NCBI RefSeq assembly: GCF_002286975.1
Contig: NZ_NSKB01000002.1
Span: 186,001-250,000 of the forward strand
Direction of reading: 5' to 3'
DNA from: Halomonas salipaludis
Lineage (GTDB): Bacteria > Pseudomonadota > Gammaproteobacteria > Pseudomonadales > Halomonadaceae
DNA: 64,000 nt
Numbering within the stretch: position 1 is the first letter of the stretch; every line of letters begins with the position of its first letter. The notes beneath the pieces were generated by a model. The model was not told the origin of the DNA. It saw nothing but the letters and a program-made list of their open reading frames with translations, and did no database searches. Both the position numbers and the translations under genes were made by a program. Shown here one piece after another: positions 16,420-24,549 of the stretch.

Positions 16420-17344
16420 GGCGGCGGTTCCTCAACTCGGAGTAGAGATAGGGAATCAGGATCGCCAGCACGCCGCCCAGCATCAGCATGGCACTGGCCG
16501 AGCCCAGGCCGATCTGCGCGCGGGTGAAGGCGTGGGCGTACATAAAGGTGGCCGGCAGGTCGGAGGCGTAGCCGGGCCCGCCACCGGTGAGCGCCACCAC
16601 CAGATCGAAGCTCTTGATGGCGATGTGCGAGAGGATCATCACCGCACTGAACACCACCGGGCGCAGGCAGGGAATCACCACCCGCCAGTAGATGCTCGGC
16701 AGGCTGGCGCCATCGAGCTGGGCGGCCTTGAGGATGCTGTCGTCGATGCCGCGCAGCCCGGCCAGGAACAGCGCCATGACGAAGCCGGAGGCCTGCCACA
16801 CGGCGGCGATCACCAGGGTATAGACAGCCATGTCGGGGTCGACCAGCCAGTCGAAGCGGAAATTCTCGAAGCCCCAGCCGCGCACCATGGCCTGGATGCC
16901 GAGGCCTGGGTTGAGCAACCACTTCCAGACCACACCGGTGACGATGAACGACAGTGCCATGGGATACAGGTAGACGGTGCGCAGCGCCCCCTCCTGGCGG
17001 ATGCGCTGATCGAGCAGGATCGCCAGCAGCAGTCCCAGCGCCAGGCAGATCGCCACGAACAGGCCACCGAATATCACCAGGTTGGAGGAAGCCACCCACC
17101 AGCGGTCGTTGGCCATCAGACGCGCGTACTGAGCGAAGCCGACGAAGTCGTAGCTGGGCAGCATGCGCGAGCCGGTCAGCGAGAGGATGAAGGTCCACAG
17201 CATGAAGCCGTAGACGAAGAACAGCGAGATGGCGATCGACGGCGCCAGCACCAGCTTGGGCAGCCAGGCCTGGAGCAGGCCGGACGGACTGCGCCGTGAG
17301 CCGCTAGCGGCGGCCGGCTTGGCCGCCCAACGCGACAGGGACAT
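16412..17344 (-). CDS. gtsB: sugar ABC transporter permease GtsB
   Basis: A 310-residue CUT1 permease (MalF type) with six helices after an N-terminal cytoplasmic segment; the EAA loop appears as DDSILKAAQLDGASLPSIYWRVVIP near residues 195-220. It forms the membrane channel with GtsC, whose gene it overlaps. The start at 17344 (MSLSRWAAKP) has GAGG about 11 bases upstream. A hairpin in the 75-base gap to gtsA probably lowers expression of the permeases relative to the binding protein. Confidence 0.92.
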   Translation of the reverse strand: MSLSRWAAKPAAASGSRRSPSGLLQAWLPKLVLAPSIAISLFFVYGFMLWTFILSLTGSRMLPSYDFVGFAQYARLMANDRWWVASSNLVIFGGLFVAICLALGLLLAILLDQRIRQEGALRTVYLYPMALSFIVTGVVWKWLLNPGLGIQAMVRGWGFENFRFDWLVDPDMAVYTLVIAAVWQASGFVMALFLAGLRGIDDSILKAAQLDGASLPSIYWRVVIPCLRPVVFSAVMILSHIAIKSFDLVVALTGGGPGYASDLPATFMYAHAFTRAQIGLGSASAMLMLGGVLAILIPYLYSELRNRRHG

Positions 17345-17374
17345 AGCGAAATACCTCGGAGGTGAGCGACGTGC

Positions 17375-17400
17375 AACGGGCCCGCTACGTCAGGCCCGTT
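17375..17400 (-). terminator. intercistronic hairpin between gtsA and gtsB
   Basis: An 8-bp stem (AACGGGCC / GGCCCGTT) around a 10-base loop, without a T run, lies between gtsA and gtsB. Such hairpins after binding-protein genes usually protect the upstream message and partly attenuate the downstream genes. Confidence 0.6.
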
Positions 17401-17419
17401 GCCGTTCGGCAGCGACGGC

Positions 17420-18685
17420 TTACAGTGCGGCCTGGGCGGCGTTCACCATGCGCCGGGCGGCCTCCTCGGCGGCCATGTCACGCGCGTTGAAGTAGTTGGT
17501 CACCACGTCGAAGATGGCGCCCTGGACATCGGCGCGCACGGCCATGCCGTGGGCCATGCTGGGCACCAGGCCGCCCTCGTCGGCGGTGCGCTGGAAGTCG
17601 TCGAGGGACTGCTGGGCACACTGGTCGAACTCGCTCATGTCGAGGTCGGGGCGGGCGGGAATCGACCCTTTGGCCAGGTTGAAGGCCTCCTGGAAGGTCG
17701 GCTCCAGCGCCAGGCGCGCCAGGGCGTGCTGGGCATCGCGCTCCTCGCCTTCGACGCGGAACATGGCCAGGCTGTCGATATTGAAAGTGAAGGCGTCCTG
17801 GGTGCCGGGCGCGGCGGCGCACAGATAGTCCTCGCCGGCGGTCAACTCGGCGGCGGTGAACTCGCCCTTGGCCCAGTCACCCATCAGCTGCATGCCGGCA
17901 TCGCCGTTGATGACCATCGAGGTGGCGATATTCCAGTCGCGGCCGGACATGTCGTCGTCCATCAGTTCGCGCAGGCGCTTGAAGGTTTCCAGCGCCTCGA
18001 CCATCCGTTCGCTGCCCAGCGCCTCGGGGTCGAGATCGACCAGCGCCTGCTGATAGAACTCGCTGCCGCCGGTGGCCAGCAGTACGCTCTCGAAGATGGT
18101 GGCGTCCTGCCACGCCTGGCCGCCGTGGGCCAGCGGGATGAAGCCCGCCTCGCGAATCGCCTCGCCGGCACTGAACAGCTCGTCCAGGGTGGTCGGCATC
18201 TCCACGCCGGCCGCCTCGAGCACCTCGGGATTGGCCCACAGCCAGTTGACCCGGTGCACATTGACCGGCACCGCCACATAGCTGCCGTCGTGACGCATGA
18301 TCTCGGCCACCGTGGGCGGCAGCAGATCGTCCCAGCCCTCGGCCTCGGCCACCTCGTCGAGCTCGCCGAGCAGCCCAAGCTCGCCCCACTCCTGGATCTC
18401 GGGCCCCTTGATCTGAGCCGCCGACGGCGGGTTGCCGGACATGGCGCGGGACTTGAGCACGGTCATGGCGGTCTCGCCACCGCCACCGGCCACGGCAAAG
18501 TCTTCCCAGCCGTAGCCCTCGGCTTCCATCAGCTCCTTGAGCACGTTGGCCGCGCGGGCCTCGCCGCCGGAGGTCCACCAGTGCAGCACCTCCACCTCGG
18601 CGGCCTGGGCCGCGGAAAGCGTCAACGAGGCCGCCAGCGTCGTGGCCAGGGCCGTCTTGGGGAAAGAGATATTGAATGACATCAT
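17420..18685 (-). CDS. gtsA: glucose/sugar ABC transporter substrate-binding protein
   Basis: A 421-residue periplasmic binding protein of the CUT1 family, secreted by an N-terminal signal peptide (hydrophobic [17 protein letters not shown], cleavage after AQA near residue 28). The mature start [18 protein letters not shown] is the hallmark of glucose/mannose binding proteins such as GtsA. GGAG lies before the paired ATG ATG. It is the first gene of the transporter operon and is preceded by the sensor and regulator genes that should control it. Glucose is the best guess from family and context. Confidence 0.92.
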   Translation of the reverse strand: MMSFNISFPKTALATTLAASLTLSAAQAAEVEVLHWWTSGGEARAANVLKELMEAEGYGWEDFAVAGGGGETAMTVLKSRAMSGNPPSAAQIKGPEIQEWGELGLLGELDEVAEAEGWDDLLPPTVAEIMRHDGSYVAVPVNVHRVNWLWANPEVLEAAGVEMPTTLDELFSAGEAIREAGFIPLAHGGQAWQDATIFESVLLATGGSEFYQQALVDLDPEALGSERMVEALETFKRLRELMDDDMSGRDWNIATSMVINGDAGMQLMGDWAKGEFTAAELTAGEDYLCAAAPGTQDAFTFNIDSLAMFRVEGEERDAQHALARLALEPTFQEAFNLAKGSIPARPDLDMSEFDQCAQQSLDDFQRTADEGGLVPSMAHGMAVRADVQGAIFDVVTNYFNARDMAAEEAARRMVNAAQAAL

Positions 18686-18735
18686 TGGCGTGCTCCTGCT
18701 GTTGTTATTGATCCCGGTCGTCGCCGGAGTGCCAG

Positions 18736-18811
18736 TAACGTTAGTCGAGAGCGGGCACGCGTAGGGTTACCTAGTCCTGCAAAGTATTGCGCCACCATTA
18801 CAAGCTCGTAA
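18736..18811 (-). promoter_or_regulatory. gtsA leader with three small inverted repeats
   Basis: The 112 bases between the kinase and gtsA hold TAACGTTA (18736-18743), TAGG-gtta-CCTA (18762-18773) and an imperfect palindrome reading TTAC on one side and GTAA on the other (18798-18811, overlapping the kinase stop). One or more may bind the response regulator encoded upstream. No clear -35/-10 pair was found. Confidence 0.3.
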
Positions 18812-20285
18812 TATTCTGCGGCCGCGGCAGGACGACGGCGACCTCCAGGCCCCCTGCTGGATGATTGCCGAGCGAGATATCGCCGCCCAAGGCGCGGGCG
18901 ATATGCCGGGCGATGCCCAGCCCCAGGCCGCTGCCGCCAGTATTGCGGCTGCGCGAGGGCTCGAGGCGCACGAAGGGCGCAAACACCCGCTCGCGCTGAG
19001 CCTCGGGGATGCCCGGGCCGTGGTCACGGATGACGATCGAGAGTTGCTCGGGAGAGTCAGCCAGCGTTACCTCGGCGCGCCGGCCGTAGAACACCGCATT
19101 CTCGAGCAGGTTCGCCAGACAGCGCTTGAAGGCCAGCGGCTTCACCGCTAGTGGGGCGGCGCGCCCCGTGAGGGTTACCTCACCGCCCTGCAACGCCAGC
19201 TCGGCGGCCAGCTCCTCGAGCACCGCCCGTGGCTCGACCTCCTCCACCGCCTCGTGCAGGTCGAAGCCCTTGACCGAGGCCAGGGCTCCCTTGACCAGCA
19301 GGTCGAGCTCGTCCAGCGAGGCGCAGAAGCGCTCGCGCTGCAGCGGGTCATCGAGCATCTCGGCACGCAGCCGCAGTCGGGTAATCGGCGTCTTGAGGTC
19401 GTGAGAGATCGCCGAGAACAACCGTTCGCGCTCGTCGACCTGGTCGCGGATGCGCTCCTGCATGCGGTTGAACGCCATTGCCGTGGCGGCCACCTCGCGC
19501 GGCCCGCTTTCACGCAGCGGCGGCGCGTCGAGATCGTCGCCGAGCTGGCGCGCCGCCCGCGACAGCCGTGCCAGCGGCCGAGTCACGCTGCGGATGCCGA
19601 GCAGCGCCAGGCCGATCACCGTGAGCAGCACCATCAGGCTCGCCAGCAGCCGCTCGCCGGAGAGCCAGCGGTATTCGTTGAACAGGTCGGGCACCGGCAG
19701 CAAGGTGGCGACATAGAGCCAGGTGTCGGGGCCGAGTTCCATCTGCACCACCAGGATCGGCGGCGACAGCGGCTCCATCAGCAGGCTGTGCTGGCCCCAA
19801 CGCGGCGGCAGATCGTGCAGCAGCACCTGGTTGTTGTAGACACGCAGCGTCTCGGCGCGCGAAAACTCCACCAGCACGTCGTCGATGTTCAACTCGGCGG
19901 TGAGGATCTCGCGGAAGTTGTCGACCACCAGCACCTTCTCCGGCCCCGAGCCAATATCCTCGACCGGGATGCGCCGCTCATTGACGCTGACGAAGAAGCG
20001 CGTACCGCCCATGTTGCGCAATTGGTCGAGCACGATGTGGCGGTACTCGACGGGCAGCGAGCGAAAGAAGCGCATCGACGAGGCCACGCTAAAGGCAACA
20101 TTGCGCGACAGTTCATCGAGCTGCTCGAGCTGGCTCGAGCGCACCTGGGAGGTCCACACGGCATAGCTGGCCAGCTGGGCGCTGAGCACGCCGACGAGCA
20201 TGATCAGCACGAAGCGTCCGCGTAGGGTTCGCGGCAGCCAGCGCGACAAGCGTCGGCGCCAGTGCTTCACGCGTCCAGCGTTCAC
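18798..20285 (-). CDS. sensor histidine kinase of the sugar-uptake two-component system
   Basis: A 495-residue inner-membrane kinase. Order: cytoplasmic basic N-terminus, helix 1 (about 22-44), periplasmic sensor (about 45-205), helix 2 (about 208-230), HAMP, His box FSAISHDLKTPITRLRLRAEML (about 290-310), and an ATPase domain with N box (LANLLENAVFYG), DHGPGIP and GSGLGLGIARHI. The start is GTG, overlapping the regulator's stop as GTGA. Its place next to gtsABCD matches GtrS/GltR of Pseudomonas, which senses Entner-Doudoroff intermediates and controls glucose uptake. Substrate sensing here is inferred from that context. Confidence 0.9.
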   Translation of the reverse strand: MNAGRVKHWRRRLSRWLPRTLRGRFVLIMLVGVLSAQLASYAVWTSQVRSSQLEQLDELSRNVAFSVASSMRFFRSLPVEYRHIVLDQLRNMGGTRFFVSVNERRIPVEDIGSGPEKVLVVDNFREILTAELNIDDVLVEFSRAETLRVYNNQVLLHDLPPRWGQHSLLMEPLSPPILVVQMELGPDTWLYVATLLPVPDLFNEYRWLSGERLLASLMVLLTVIGLALLGIRSVTRPLARLSRAARQLGDDLDAPPLRESGPREVAATAMAFNRMQERIRDQVDERERLFSAISHDLKTPITRLRLRAEMLDDPLQRERFCASLDELDLLVKGALASVKGFDLHEAVEEVEPRAVLEELAAELALQGGEVTLTGRAAPLAVKPLAFKRCLANLLENAVFYGRRAEVTLADSPEQLSIVIRDHGPGIPEAQRERVFAPFVRLEPSRSRNTGGSGLGLGIARHIARALGGDISLGNHPAGGLEVAVVLPRPQNITSL

Positions 20286-21004
20286 GTCAGCGCGGCGACC
20301 CGGGCGGTGAAGACGTAGCCGGCCCCGCGCACGGTGCGGATCAGTTGGGGGGAGTGGGTATCCTCATCCAGGCGTTGGCGCAGCCGGCACACGTGCACAT
20401 CCATGGAGCGATCCAGCGGCGGCGCCGGGCGGCCCCGGGTCAGCTCATACAGCGCTTCCCGCGAGAGCACCTGCTCAGGGCGTTCGAGAAACACCTGAAG
20501 CAGTTGGAAGTCGGCCCCCGATAGCGGTGTGCGGGCTTCATGCTCATCGATCAACTCACGGGTCATGCGATCCAGCCGCCAGGCGCCGAAAGCCACCATC
20601 CGGGCCTGGGCCAGGTCGGCGGGCGAACCAACCCGGGCCCGCCTCAGCACCGCCTTGATACGCGCCAGCAGTTCTCGCGGGTTGAACGGCTTGCTCAGGT
20701 AGTCGTCGGCGCCAAGTTCCAGGCCGAGGATACGGTCGGTCTCGTCGGCGCTGGCGGTGAGCATGATGATCGGCACGTCGCTGCCGCGGCGAATGTCACG
20801 GCAGATGGTGAAGCCGTCGTCGCCGGGCAGCATGATATCGACGATCAACAGGTCGGGGGTTTGGGTTGCCAGCAGGCCATGCAGCGCCTCGGCATCCTCG
20901 GCGGCCAGGGCCCGGTAGCCGTGGCGTCCCAGGTAGTCGACGAGCAGTTCGCGGATCTCAGGATCGTCGTCGACCACGATCAGGGTAGCGGGCGGTGTGG
21001 TCAT
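20282..21004 (-). CDS. OmpR-family response regulator of the sugar-uptake two-component system
   Basis: A 240-residue regulator with receiver domain (acidic DDD at 12-14, phosphoacceptor Asp56 in LIVDIMLPG, Lys in YLSKPFN) and a C-terminal winged helix (DRSMDVHVCRLRQRLDED, RTVRGAGYVF). The start at MTTPPATLIVVDDD is preferred, since the upstream extension to 21064 is unconserved in style. The gene overlaps the kinase gene (GTGA). By position it should play the GltR role and govern gtsABCD. Direct repeats 50-70 bases upstream may be its own binding site. Confidence 0.9.
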   Translation of the reverse strand: MTTPPATLIVVDDDPEIRELLVDYLGRHGYRALAAEDAEALHGLLATQTPDLLIVDIMLPGDDGFTICRDIRRGSDVPIIMLTASADETDRILGLELGADDYLSKPFNPRELLARIKAVLRRARVGSPADLAQARMVAFGAWRLDRMTRELIDEHEARTPLSGADFQLLQVFLERPEQVLSREALYELTRGRPAPPLDRSMDVHVCRLRQRLDEDTHSPQLIRTVRGAGYVFTARVAALT

Positions 21005-21052
21005 CGTCGTCCGATGGCAGGGGCGTTGCCTCGGCAGCGCCGGTGGGTCATT

Positions 21053-21071
21053 ACCAGATGACACCAGATGA
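21053..21071 (-). promoter_or_regulatory. direct repeats before the response-regulator gene
   Basis: ACCAGATGA occurs at 21053 and again at 21063. A 10-bp tandem spacing is the usual layout of OmpR-family operators, so self-regulation is possible. Confidence 0.3.
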
Positions 21072-21123
21072 TGGGCAAGCCCGGCGGGTACGACAAGGGC
21101 TCCTAGACCATGGTCGACATGCG

Positions 21124-21921
21124 CTAGAGCGCGAAGCGGTCTCGCAAGAGCCTGGCCACGGCGGTATCGGCATGGTGGCCGATCACCCTGGCAGCGTGGA
21201 CACGCCCGGCGAGTGCAGGATGGGCATTGGCCATGACGTGGGCCTCGCCGGCCACCGACAGCATTTCGGTGTCGTTGAGGTTGTCACCGAAGGCCAGGCA
21301 GGCCTCGGGGGCCACGTCCAGGCGCTCGAGCAGTGCCAGAAGCGCCTGGCCCTTGTTGACCCCGCCGGCCATCACCTCCAGGGAGTTGGCCATCGAGTAG
21401 GTGACGTGCAGCTGTTCGCCAGTTCGCGCGACGATGCCGGCCTCGAGCTCGGCCAGATGCGCTGGATCGCCGATATACAGCACCTTGCCCACCCCCTGCC
21501 CATCGAGCAGGGCCGGCTCCACCACCCGGTAGCCGAAGCCGGTATGCGCGTGCAGCGCCAGCAACTCCGGCGCCGGGGCGTCGATCAGCCACTCGTCGTC
21601 TTGATAGAGGTTGAGGCGCACCTCGGCCGGGCGCTCCAGGGCGATCAGCTCGCGGGCGTGCTCCGCCGCCAGATGTCGAGCATGCAACAGCTGATCGTCC
21701 GGGGCGTGCAGATAGGCGCCGTTGGTGCTGATCAGATGTACCGGCACCCCCAGCCGCTCGCGGAACGCCAGCATGTCGCGATAGTGGCGCCCCGAGGCGA
21801 AAGCCAGGTGGTGGCCCCGCTCGGCCAGCGCGCGCAGAGTGTCGACGGTGTCGGGGTGAAGGTCATGGTCGGCGCCCAGCAGGGTACCGTCGAGATCGGA
21901 AACGATCAGATGTGGCGGCAT
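21124..21921 (-). CDS. Cof-type HAD phosphatase
   Basis: A 265-residue cytoplasmic haloacid-dehalogenase phosphatase of the Cof/YbiV subfamily (type IIB cap). Motif I is SDLDGTLLGAD at residues 7-17, motif II is FASGRH, motif III Lys is in GGVNKGQALL, and motif IV is FGDNLNDTEML. The start at MPPHLIVSDLDG has GAGGA six bases upstream; the open frame extends 31 codons further but without a ribosome site. Such enzymes hydrolyse sugar phosphates or flavin/PLP-type phosphates with broad specificity. The nearby sugar genes fit a sugar-phosphate role, but that is inference. Confidence 0.9.
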   Translation of the reverse strand: MPPHLIVSDLDGTLLGADHDLHPDTVDTLRALAERGHHLAFASGRHYRDMLAFRERLGVPVHLISTNGAYLHAPDDQLLHARHLAAEHARELIALERPAEVRLNLYQDDEWLIDAPAPELLALHAHTGFGYRVVEPALLDGQGVGKVLYIGDPAHLAELEAGIVARTGEQLHVTYSMANSLEVMAGGVNKGQALLALLERLDVAPEACLAFGDNLNDTEMLSVAGEAHVMANAHPALAGRVHAARVIGHHADTAVARLLRDRFAL

Positions 21922-22034
21922 GCAGCGTCCTCGATGGAATCGTGTCACCCCGACTAACGTATAGCCGAACGGCCTGCGACCACAAGCGTCGAACGCGTAT
22001 GCTGGACGCATCATACCGTGTCACAGGAGACGCC

Positions 22035-22664
22035 ATGAAGACGCTCGTGATCGGTGCCAACGGCCAGATTGGCCGCCAGTACTGCGAACTCGCCAGCCGC
22101 GGCGGCATGTCGCTGCGCGCCATGATCCGTCACTCCGACCAGCAACCGTGGTTTCACGAACGCGGCATCGACACCGTGATCGGCGACCTGGAAGGCGACT
22201 TCCACCAGGCCTTCAACGGCTGCGACCAGGTCGTCTTCAGCGCCGGTTCGGGCCCGCATACCGGCCCCGACAAAACGCTGTTGATCGACCTCTACGGCGC
22301 GATTCGAGCCGTCGACCTGGCGGTCGAGCGTGGCCTGGAGCGCTTCCTCATGGTCAGCGCACTGCGCGCCAGCGACCCCATGGCCGCTCCCGCCAAGCTG
22401 CGCCCCTATATGGCGGCCAAGTTTGCCGCCGACGCCTATCTACGCAGCGCACGTATCCCCCACGTGATCCTCAAGCCCGGCAAGCTCACCGATGCCCCCG
22501 CCAGCCGACTGGTCAGTGCCACCGCCGCGCACGCCGACGGGCTCGAGGTCTCGCGCGGCAACGTCGCATACGCGTTACTGCACCTGAGCCAGGCGCGCAT
22601 GCTCAAGAACCGCGAGTTCGACCTGCTCGACGGCGACTCGAGCATTGCCATGGCCCTGCTGTAG
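22035..22664 (+). CDS. NAD(P)-binding SDR-like protein (NmrA/YwnB type)
   Basis: A 209-residue atypical short-chain dehydrogenase with the nucleotide-binding loop GANGQIGRQ at residues 7-15. A YMAAK segment resembles the YxxxK pair, and it ends ..SSIAMALL. AGGAG precedes the ATG. Proteins of this build (YwnB, BVR-B-like) bind NADPH and reduce or sense small molecules; the substrate is unknown. Its TAG stop abuts the 66-bp repeat that originally separated it from rnb, so it was the direct upstream neighbour of rnb before the nag segment arrived. Confidence 0.85.
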   Translation: MKTLVIGANGQIGRQYCELASRGGMSLRAMIRHSDQQPWFHERGIDTVIGDLEGDFHQAFNGCDQVVFSAGSGPHTGPDKTLLIDLYGAIRAVDLAVERGLERFLMVSALRASDPMAAPAKLRPYMAAKFAADAYLRSARIPHVILKPGKLTDAPASRLVSATAAHADGLEVSRGNVAYALLHLSQARMLKNREFDLLDGDSSIAMALL

Positions 22665-22729
22665 ATTGGCGGGGCCGACGGGAATCCGTATAGTGGCTGC
22701 TTACCCCCGCCAAGCTAAAGTGTCCGATG
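22664..22729. repeat. 66-bp direct repeat, left copy (rnb promoter and start codon)
   Basis: Identical over 66 bases to 30490-30555. It contains a complete promoter reading rightward (TTGGCG at 22666, 17-base spacer, TATAGT at 22689) and ends in an ATG. This copy now drives transcription into the rnb remnant and against the nagE gene. Confidence 0.95.
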
Positions 22730-22762
22730 AAGTAGGTCATCCTCGGTGATCGCGTCGCAGCC
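22727..22762 (+). pseudogene. rnb (RNase II) 5' remnant with internal deletion
   Basis: After the duplicated rnb promoter, the ATG continues into a sequence that matches rnb codons 51-62 (30703-30738) at 32 of 36 bases, not codons 2 onward. An exact 150-base (50-codon) deletion thus joined the start codon to an internal ATG. The second codon after the ATG is now TAG, so nothing useful can be made. Homology fades after 22762. Confidence 0.75.
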
Positions 22763-22843
22763 TGCTCCTCACCCTGGAAAAAGTACTGCCCTGCCCTCCT
22801 CGCCCCTCAGCGATAGCCTTAGCAGCGCTGGAGGCAAGGCGGC

Positions 22844-24547
22844 TCAGGCTTCGCCCAGCCCCCTAGCCACAGCGGTGGCCCGTTCTCCCAGCAGCACATG
22901 GATCACGCCCTGCTCCAGGCGCTGGACCGCCTGGGCGCCGAGGTCGGCCAGGGCCGCCTCATCCAGGGCCTGGGTATCGGCCAGCTCCAGGCGCAGCCGG
23001 GTGGCGGCCACCGCCGTGGCGCTGCGCAGATTGCCCTCGCCGCCCAGGGCCCGATGCCAGGCCTGACGCACCTGGGTGTCAATGGCCTGGGTCGCCTCCC
23101 CCACCTCGGGCGTCGGCGTCGGTGCGGAGGCGGCCACGGGCGCCGTGCCCTGGGCGGCCATGGCGGCGCGGATCTCGTCCGCCACCCCATCCGCGATAGG
23201 ACCGAGGATCACCTGGAGGCCGCCGCCCTGCAGGCGCAGGATGCCCCGGGAGCCCAGGGCCTTGAGGGCCGCCTCGTCAATCGCCTCGGGCTGCTCCAGT
23301 ACCAGGCGCAGCCGGGTGGTGCAGGCGCCGACGCTGGTGAGGTTGCCCGCCCCGCCCAGGGCGGCGACGAAGGCCGGGCCACGCTCGCCGCTCGCCTGGG
23401 TGGCAACGAGCGCCACGCTCTCCGGCTCGCGGCCCGGGGTGGGCAGGTCGAAGCGCACGATGGCCCAGCGGAACACCGTGTAGTAGAGGGCGAAGTAGGC
23501 CAGGCCCACCGGCAGCATCAGCCAGCCATTGGTGGAGAGACCATAGGAGAGTGCGAAGTCGAAGGCGCCGGCGGAGAAGGTGAAGCCGAGTTTGACGTCG
23601 AGCCAGTGCAGCAGCGCCATGGAGACGCCGGTGAGCACCGCATGCAGGCCGTAGAGCAGCGGCGCCAGGAACATGAAGGTGAACTCGATGGGCTCGGTGA
23701 CCCCGGTGAGGAAGGCGGTCAGCGCCAGCGACAGCAGCAGGCCACCCACCTGGGCACGCCGCCCCTTGGGCGCGGCGTGATACATGGCCAGGGCTGCCGC
23801 CGGCAGGCCGAACATCATCACCGGGAAGAAGCCCGCCATGAAACGCCCCGCGGCGGGGTCGCCGGCGAAGAAGCGGTTGAGGTCGCCGCTGGCCACCACC
23901 CCGGAGGCCGCCTCGAAGCTGCCGAAGACGAACCACACCAGGCTGTTGAGCACATGGTGCAGGCCGGTGACGATCAGCAGGCGATTGAGCATGCCGTAGA
24001 CGAACAGGCCCAGCTCGCCGGCATCGATCAGCCACTGGCCGAGGGCATCGATACCGTGCTGGATAGGCGGCCAGATCACTCCGAAGGCGACCCCCAGGGC
24101 CACCGCGGCCAGGCCGGTGGCGATGGGCACGAAGCGCCGCCCACCGAAGAAGGCCAGGTATTCCGGCAGCTGGATCGCGTGGTAGCGGTTATAGAGCAGG
24201 CCCGCCACGCTGCCGATGATGATGCCCGCCAGCACCCCCATGTCGATCTCGGGGTTGAGGGCGGTAAGCACGGCGTCCAGCACCAGGTAGCCGATCACCC
24301 CGGCCAGGCCGGCGGCGCCGTTGTTGTCATTGGCGAAGCCCACCGCCAGGCCGATGGCGAAGATCAGCGCCAGGTTGGCGAAGATCGCCTCGCCGGCACT
24401 GGCGATAAAGGCGATATCCAGCAGGTCGGGCTGGCCCAGGCGCAGCAGCAGGCCGGCGATAGGCAGCACCGCGATGGGCAGCATCAGGGAGCGGCCGAGC
24501 CGCTGTAGTCCGCCCATCAGACGGGATCCCAGGGTCATGGAAGTCAT
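22844..24547 (-). CDS. nagE: N-acetylglucosamine PTS permease EIICB with a second, degenerate IIB domain
   Basis: A 567-residue permease that imports and phosphorylates GlcNAc. The IIC domain (about residues 1-370) has ten or so helices and the GlcNAc/glucose-class signatures HHVLNSLVWF and GVTEPIEFTFMFLAPLLYG. A first IIB domain (about 385-460) has the phosphorylated Cys409 in GACTTRLRL. A second IIB-like domain (about 490-567) shows TRLRLEL but Val/Ala in place of the Cys, so it cannot carry phosphate. The ATG at 24547 is two bases after the nagF stop, so translation is coupled. It should receive phosphate from the EIIA-HPr-EI fusion encoded upstream. Its terminator is not evident. Confidence 0.93.
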   Translation of the reverse strand: MTSMTLGSRLMGGLQRLGRSLMLPIAVLPIAGLLLRLGQPDLLDIAFIASAGEAIFANLALIFAIGLAVGFANDNNGAAGLAGVIGYLVLDAVLTALNPEIDMGVLAGIIIGSVAGLLYNRYHAIQLPEYLAFFGGRRFVPIATGLAAVALGVAFGVIWPPIQHGIDALGQWLIDAGELGLFVYGMLNRLLIVTGLHHVLNSLVWFVFGSFEAASGVVASGDLNRFFAGDPAAGRFMAGFFPVMMFGLPAAALAMYHAAPKGRRAQVGGLLLSLALTAFLTGVTEPIEFTFMFLAPLLYGLHAVLTGVSMALLHWLDVKLGFTFSAGAFDFALSYGLSTNGWLMLPVGLAYFALYYTVFRWAIVRFDLPTPGREPESVALVATQASGERGPAFVAALGGAGNLTSVGACTTRLRLVLEQPEAIDEAALKALGSRGILRLQGGGLQVILGPIADGVADEIRAAMAAQGTAPVAASAPTPTPEVGEATQAIDTQVRQAWHRALGGEGNLRSATAVAATRLRLELADTQALDEAALADLGAQAVQRLEQGVIHVLLGERATAVARGLGEA

Positions 24548-24549
24548 TC

